Shown: piece after piece, positions 60,949 through 64,000 of the stretch
Layout: each line of letters opens with the position of its first letter
How positions within the stretch are numbered: position 1 is the first letter of the stretch
Origin: Flavobacterium nitrogenifigens
GTDB lineage: Bacteria > Bacteroidota > Bacteroidia > Flavobacteriales > Flavobacteriaceae
Assembly (NCBI RefSeq): GCF_003254565.1
Contig: NZ_QJRI01000180.1
Location: 124,001-188,000, forward strand
Direction of reading: 5' to 3'
Length of the DNA stretch: 64,000 nucleotides
Translations under genes and position numbers: made by a program
Notes under the pieces: generated by a model
The model's input: the letters and a program-made list of their open reading frames with translations, nothing else
What the model was told of the DNA's origin: nothing
Database searches by the model: none

Positions 60949-61015
60949 AGACGCACTGCAGTGCGTCTCTACAGAAAAACCTTTGTATCTTTGTTACTAT
61001 GAACCTTTGAACCTC
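60949..61015. repeat. Inverted, diverged copy of the 88 bp unit with the 20 bp palindrome
   Basis: AGACGCACTGCAGTGCGTCT is followed by CTACAGAAAAACCTTTGTA, then CTTTGTTACTATGAACCTTTG. This is the reverse complement of the 58321 unit with several changes. It ends seven bases before the TTG start of the metallophosphoesterase gene, so it forms almost all of its upstream region. Confidence 0.85.
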
Positions 61016-61022
61016 AAAAAAA

Positions 61023-61517
61023 TTGACCAAAATCCTACTTCTCTCAGACACCCACAGCCACATCGATGATACCATTTTAAAATATGTTGCTCAGGCAGAT
61101 GAAGTCTGGCATGCCGGAGATATTGGGGATTTGAGTGTTACAGATGCTATTAAAAAACTAAAGCCATTGAGAGCGGTTTACGGAAACATTGATGATGCAA
61201 AAGCAAGATTAGAATTTCCGTTAAATAATCGTTTTTCATGCGAAAATGTATCAGTTTGGATTACGCACATTGGAGGTTATCCCGGAAAGTACAATCAGAA
61301 TGTTAGAGAAGAATTGGCTTTGAATCCGCCGAAATTGTTTATCTGCGGGCATTCGCATATCTTAAAAGTTATGTTCGATAAAAAGAATAACTTATTGCAC
61401 ATGAATCCCGGTGCGGCAGGAAAAAGCGGTTTTCATAAAGTAAGAACTATGCTTCGATTTGTAATTGATGATGATAAAATCAAAGATCTGGAAATTGTCG
61501 AAATAGGAGCAAAGTAA
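61023..61517 (+). CDS. YfcE/MJ0936-type metallophosphoesterase
   Basis: The 164-residue phosphodiesterase has all five metal motifs: LLLSDTHSHID, HAGDIGD, VYGNIDD, HIGG and CGHSH. The start must be the TTG at 61023 because an in-frame TGA lies at 61008-61010 and no ATG precedes the essential SDTH motif. It probably hydrolyses phosphodiesters or nucleotides in the cytosol with Mn2+. It converges on the two-component pair; the stop is adjacent to the kinase stop (one base). Confidence 0.92.
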   Translation: MTKILLLSDTHSHIDDTILKYVAQADEVWHAGDIGDLSVTDAIKKLKPLRAVYGNIDDAKARLEFPLNNRFSCENVSVWITHIGGYPGKYNQNVREELALNPPKLFICGHSHILKVMFDKKNNLLHMNPGAAGKSGFHKVRTMLRFVIDDDKIKDLEIVEIGAK

Positions 61518-62432
61518 TTAATGCGGCAACGGAATCTCGATTTTTATTTTGGTTCCTTGGTTTTCTTTTGAAACAATAGATAAAGAGCCTTTGTATTTTT
61601 TGATTCGCGCTCTAATTCTGTTTAAGCCAAAGCCTTCAACATCTTTTAATTTTTGAGTTTTAAAACCAACTCCATTATCATGAATACGCAGAATTAATTG
61701 GTTTCCCTTTTCATTTAAAGTAAGTTTTGCTTTGTGGGCATTGCTATGTTTAGTGATATTGCTGAACAATTCACTTACAATAAAATAAATTTTCATTTCG
61801 AATTTTTCAGCGTACCGCCTGCTGGTCGGAACCGAACTTGAAAATTCAAATTCGATGGCAGAATTGGAGTTTTTTTCGCATAAATCCTCTAAAGAATAAA
61901 TTAATCCAAAACGCACCAAAAGCGACGGAACAAGATCATGAGACATATCTCTTAAGAGCTCGTGAGCCTCAGATAAAATAGTTTTTGCTTTTTGTATTTC
62001 ATCCGATTTTATATTGTTCTGAGCTGTAAATGTATTTAAATGCAATCCAGCAGAAGATAATAATGAATTGATATTATCATAAAGAAAAGAAGCAATTTTT
62101 TTGTGTTCTGCCTCTTGAGAATCAATGCCAGAATTGATGATGTCGAGAAGGATTTTCTGTTTGGTGTCTTTTCGTTTTATTTTTTGCTTTAGTTTGTTGT
62201 TTTGATACAAAAAGTAAAACAAAAGAAAAACAATGATGGTGAGTATGATAGATAAACTAACAATTTTTTTATTTCGTAATTTTTCTGATTTGCTAATAGA
62301 TTTAAGAACGGTTTTATTATCAACTTGAGTTTGAGTAGCCTTTGTGTTTAGAGTGTCTTTTGGCTGTGCACGACTAGTTCCTTTAACAGCAAAGAAAAGT
62401 AGTAAAGCGATAAAAAAACGGAAAGCAGACAT
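61518..62432 (-). CDS. NarX-type sensor kinase lacking the canonical phosphoacceptor histidine
   Basis: This 304-residue protein has a signal-like or membrane N-terminus (about 1-22), a second membrane segment (about 58-76, VSLSIILTIIVFLLFYFLY), then a HisKA_3-like dimerisation helix and HATPase (about 205-300, LILRIHDNGVGF, FGLNRIRARI). In the helix, typical relatives read IA-x-x-LHD; here it is IASFLYD, with Tyr118 (codon 62079-62081) replacing the His. The rest of the helix (LLSSAGLHLNTF) and the SHDLVPSLLV segment are preserved. It may act by another residue, as phosphatase, or be an inactive partner. It follows its regulator gene by 11 bases. Confidence 0.85.
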   Translation of the reverse strand: MSAFRFFIALLLFFAVKGTSRAQPKDTLNTKATQTQVDNKTVLKSISKSEKLRNKKIVSLSIILTIIVFLLFYFLYQNNKLKQKIKRKDTKQKILLDIINSGIDSQEAEHKKIASFLYDNINSLLSSAGLHLNTFTAQNNIKSDEIQKAKTILSEAHELLRDMSHDLVPSLLVRFGLIYSLEDLCEKNSNSAIEFEFSSSVPTSRRYAEKFEMKIYFIVSELFSNITKHSNAHKAKLTLNEKGNQLILRIHDNGVGFKTQKLKDVEGFGLNRIRARIKKYKGSLSIVSKENQGTKIKIEIPLPH

Positions 62433-62443
62433 AAAAGCAATAG

Positions 62444-63103
62444 TTAAGGATTAATGAGATTGTTTTTAAGAGCGTATTTTACTAAACCGATTGTGCTTTT
62501 TATATTTAGCTTTTTCATGATATTTTTGCGATGCGTTTCTACAGTATGTGCACTTATAAAGAGCTTTTCGCTGATTTCTTTTCCGCTATATTCTAAAGCA
62601 ATCAAAATAATAATTTCGATTTCACGTGGACTTAAAATGGGATTTTCAATAATCGCATTATGATTCAGTTTCGGGCTGTCCATAAAGGAGTTGAAGATTT
62701 TTTCTCTTACCGCATCGCTAAAATATTCCTGTCCTTGATAAACAGCTTCAACGGCTTCGATAATATTTTCTCCTGCGCAATTTTTTGTCAGATAGCCTTT
62801 TGCACCTAGTTTCATTACTTCTTTAATAATTTTTAAATCATCGTAACTAGATAAAATGATGACTTTACAAGGCAATTGTTTTTCATTAAATTCTTTAAGG
62901 GTTTCAATGCCATCTTTTTTCGGCATGCTGATATCTAAAATTAAGACATCGGCATTGTCTTTCATAACATCTTCATAGACAGTGGTACCGTCTAATGAAG
63001 TTCCTGCCACTTCAAAGTTTGAAACGGTTTGAAGTAAATTGGATAGACCATCAATTAAGACTTGGTGATCGTCTGCAAGATGGATCCTTATTTTTGGTGC
63101 CAT
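62444..63103 (-). CDS. NarL/LuxR-type response regulator
   Basis: Starting at the ATG at 63101-63103 (MAPKIRIHLADDHQ) gives 219 residues. An upstream ATG at 63136 would add eleven non-homologous residues. The receiver has the pocket LADDHQ, phosphoacceptor Asp57 in LILDISMPKKDG and Lys in YLTKNC. The LuxR-type HTH is LSPREIEIIILIALEYSGKEI ... FISAHTVETHRKNIMKKLNI. It is cotranscribed with the kinase that lacks its His. All residues needed for phosphorylation from some donor are present. Confidence 0.93.
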   Translation of the reverse strand: MAPKIRIHLADDHQVLIDGLSNLLQTVSNFEVAGTSLDGTTVYEDVMKDNADVLILDISMPKKDGIETLKEFNEKQLPCKVIILSSYDDLKIIKEVMKLGAKGYLTKNCAGENIIEAVEAVYQGQEYFSDAVREKIFNSFMDSPKLNHNAIIENPILSPREIEIIILIALEYSGKEISEKLFISAHTVETHRKNIMKKLNIKSTIGLVKYALKNNLINP

Positions 63104-63189
63104 GATTATTTGAATTTGAAAATGCAAATTTATCATGTAAATGGCATTTTTATTATGCTCTTTAAGTCTGATTTATAATATAATAAGGC

Positions 63190-63220
63190 AAAAAAAAACC
63201 CGAATAAAAATTCGGGTTCT
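63190..63220 (-). terminator. Terminator of the DUF4293 gene
   Basis: Stem AACCCGAA (63197-63204) with TTCGGGTT (63211-63218); on the minus strand it is followed by about ten T residues. Confidence 0.9.
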
Positions 63221-63251
63221 TCTTCGCACAAAATAAACTAAGTTTATAGGT

Positions 63252-63662
63252 TTACCTCAAACGATCAACAGATTTTACAAGATCTTCGTCCTTTTTGATG
63301 GCCTTATTAGCTAAAACTAATAACACGATAGCGACAATCGGCATGAACATCCCAATACCTTTCTCAGAGACCTCAGTCCCTCCAGATAAATTTAGTGATC
63401 GATATACAAATAATCCTAATAAAATTAAATTTAATATTATATTAAGTCTGTTTAATACAAACTGATTTTGTCTCTTTTTAAATGAAATAATACTAATAAT
63501 ACTAAGCATTGTTGTCAAACCTAATAAAATAGTATAAAGCTGATCCTGCATAAAAAAGAATGGTTTTCCTGCACTAGTTGTCCAAAGCGGAACAAAAAGC
63601 ATTAAAATGCCAGTTGCAGCAAAAGCTAGAAATAAATATACAGTCTGAATTCTTTGTATCAT
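63252..63662 (-). CDS. DUF4293 membrane protein
   Basis: The 136-residue protein has four membrane segments (about 4-25, 41-59, 72-88 and 100-120), with the family opening MIQRIQTVYLFLAF and LFVPLW. It lies divergently from rho, a conserved Bacteroidota neighbourhood. Function unknown. It has its own terminator. Confidence 0.92.
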   Translation of the reverse strand: MIQRIQTVYLFLAFAATGILMLFVPLWTTSAGKPFFFMQDQLYTILLGLTTMLSIISIISFKKRQNQFVLNRLNIILNLILLGLFVYRSLNLSGGTEVSEKGIGMFMPIVAIVLLVLANKAIKKDEDLVKSVDRLR

Positions 63663-63711
63663 GGTCTAAAAAATGTTTTACAAAAATATATTTTCTTTTT
63701 TTAAAATGCTA

Positions 63712-63741
63712 TTGTATGATAAAATTTTATTCGTATTATTG
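63712..63741 (+). promoter_or_regulatory. Probable rho promoter
   Basis: TTG at 63712-63714, exactly 19 bases, then TATTATTG (one mismatch to TAnnTTTG) at 63734-63741. This implies a leader of about 100 bases before the rho ATG at 63845. Confidence 0.6.
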
Positions 63742-63844
63742 CATCATAATACCGTAAGCACTTCATACTGCGGTCAATTCAAATTAATTATCTACCTATT
63801 CTTTTTACAGTATTCCTTAAAATAATTAAATTCATAGAACATTC

Positions 63845-64000
63845 ATGTTTGATATTTCTGCATTAAAAGAAATGAAGCTTGCTGAGCTTCAAGAAATAGC
63901 TAAGTTAGCTAAAACAATAAAGATTACTGGTGTCAAAAAAGAGACTTTAATTAGTCAGATTTTAGCACACCAAGAGAGTACTACTGCGCCTGCTCAAGCT
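63845..64000 (+). CDS. rho: Transcription termination factor Rho, N-terminal part, cut by window edge
   Basis: The last 52 codons read MFDISALKEMKLAELQEIAK and TIKITGVKKETLISQIL, the Rho_N SAP-like domain, followed by the beginning of a Q/S/T/A-rich stretch that fits the long linker typical of Bacteroidota Rho. The ATPase core lies outside the window. The divergent DUF4293 gene supports the assignment. The ATG is the only one in frame near the motif. Confidence 0.93.
   Translation, partial: MFDISALKEMKLAELQEIAKLAKTIKITGVKKETLISQILAHQESTTAPAQA

Overview
The window reads as ordinary chromosome of a Flavobacterium-like member of the Bacteroidota. The evidence is low GC, a secreted nuclease with a type IX secretion C-terminal sorting domain, a SusC/SusD pair, bshB1 (bacillithiol), menaquinone genes, a DUF4293 gene next to rho, and promoters of the flavobacterial kind (TTG, 19 nt, TAnnTTTG) in front of tRNA-His and rho. 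There is no rRNA, prophage, complete insertion sequence or CRISPR array. The window starts inside purL and ends inside rho.

Layout. 1-5 kb: purL (partial), secreted endonuclease I, beta-helix lipoprotein. 5.3-9.3 kb: menI and isochorismate synthase with an AT-rich KAP-type NTPase gene lodged between them, then bshB1 and tRNA-His. 9.5-21.8 kb (minus strand): zinc peptidase, large hybrid sensor kinase, membrane protein, aldehyde dehydrogenase, pseudouridine synthase, a four-helix-bundle gene enclosed by a 43 bp perfect inverted repeat, panB, SH3 protein, L-serine dehydratase. 22.1-25.4 kb (plus): Kef-type antiporter, DUF2625 protein, glyoxalase-like protein. 25.4-42.7 kb (minus): small stress, detoxification and unknown-function genes (acyltransferase, 2H phosphoesterase, TlpA-like thioredoxin, DUF1801 and SRPBCC proteins, acetyltransferases, LOG-family hydrolase, lactonase-fold protein, beta-lactamase-fold hydrolase, DUF2975 with an XRE regulator), ending in a DUF2314-ankyrin gene broken by one in-frame stop. 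43-46.6 kb: lpdA, a NUMOD4/HNH-like gene and a LytTR regulator. 46.7-58.3 kb: SusD, SusC, a metzincin-type metalloprotease, a LytS-type sensor kinase, an ABC exporter and truA. 58.9-64 kb: flotillin, metallophosphoesterase, a NarX/NarL-like two-component pair whose kinase lacks the usual phosphoacceptor histidine, DUF4293, rho.

How genes work together. menI and menF serve menaquinone synthesis. The LytS/LytTR pair brackets a SusCD-protease cluster on one strand, which suggests a sensed and regulated uptake or degradation locus for a proteinaceous substrate. A SRPBCC protein, a small membrane protein and an ArsR-tail-like protein form one operon.

The most unusual aspect is the density of intergenic palindromes. 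At least seven families of perfect or near-perfect inverted repeats (18 to 43 bp arms) lie between genes, some tandemly amplified, some nested, and one pair with compensated arm changes. The strongest candidates for something undescribed are the four-helix-bundle gene inside the 43 bp inverted repeat (an orphan intervening-sequence-like unit), the KAP islet, the kinase without its histidine, and the split DUF2314-ankyrin gene.
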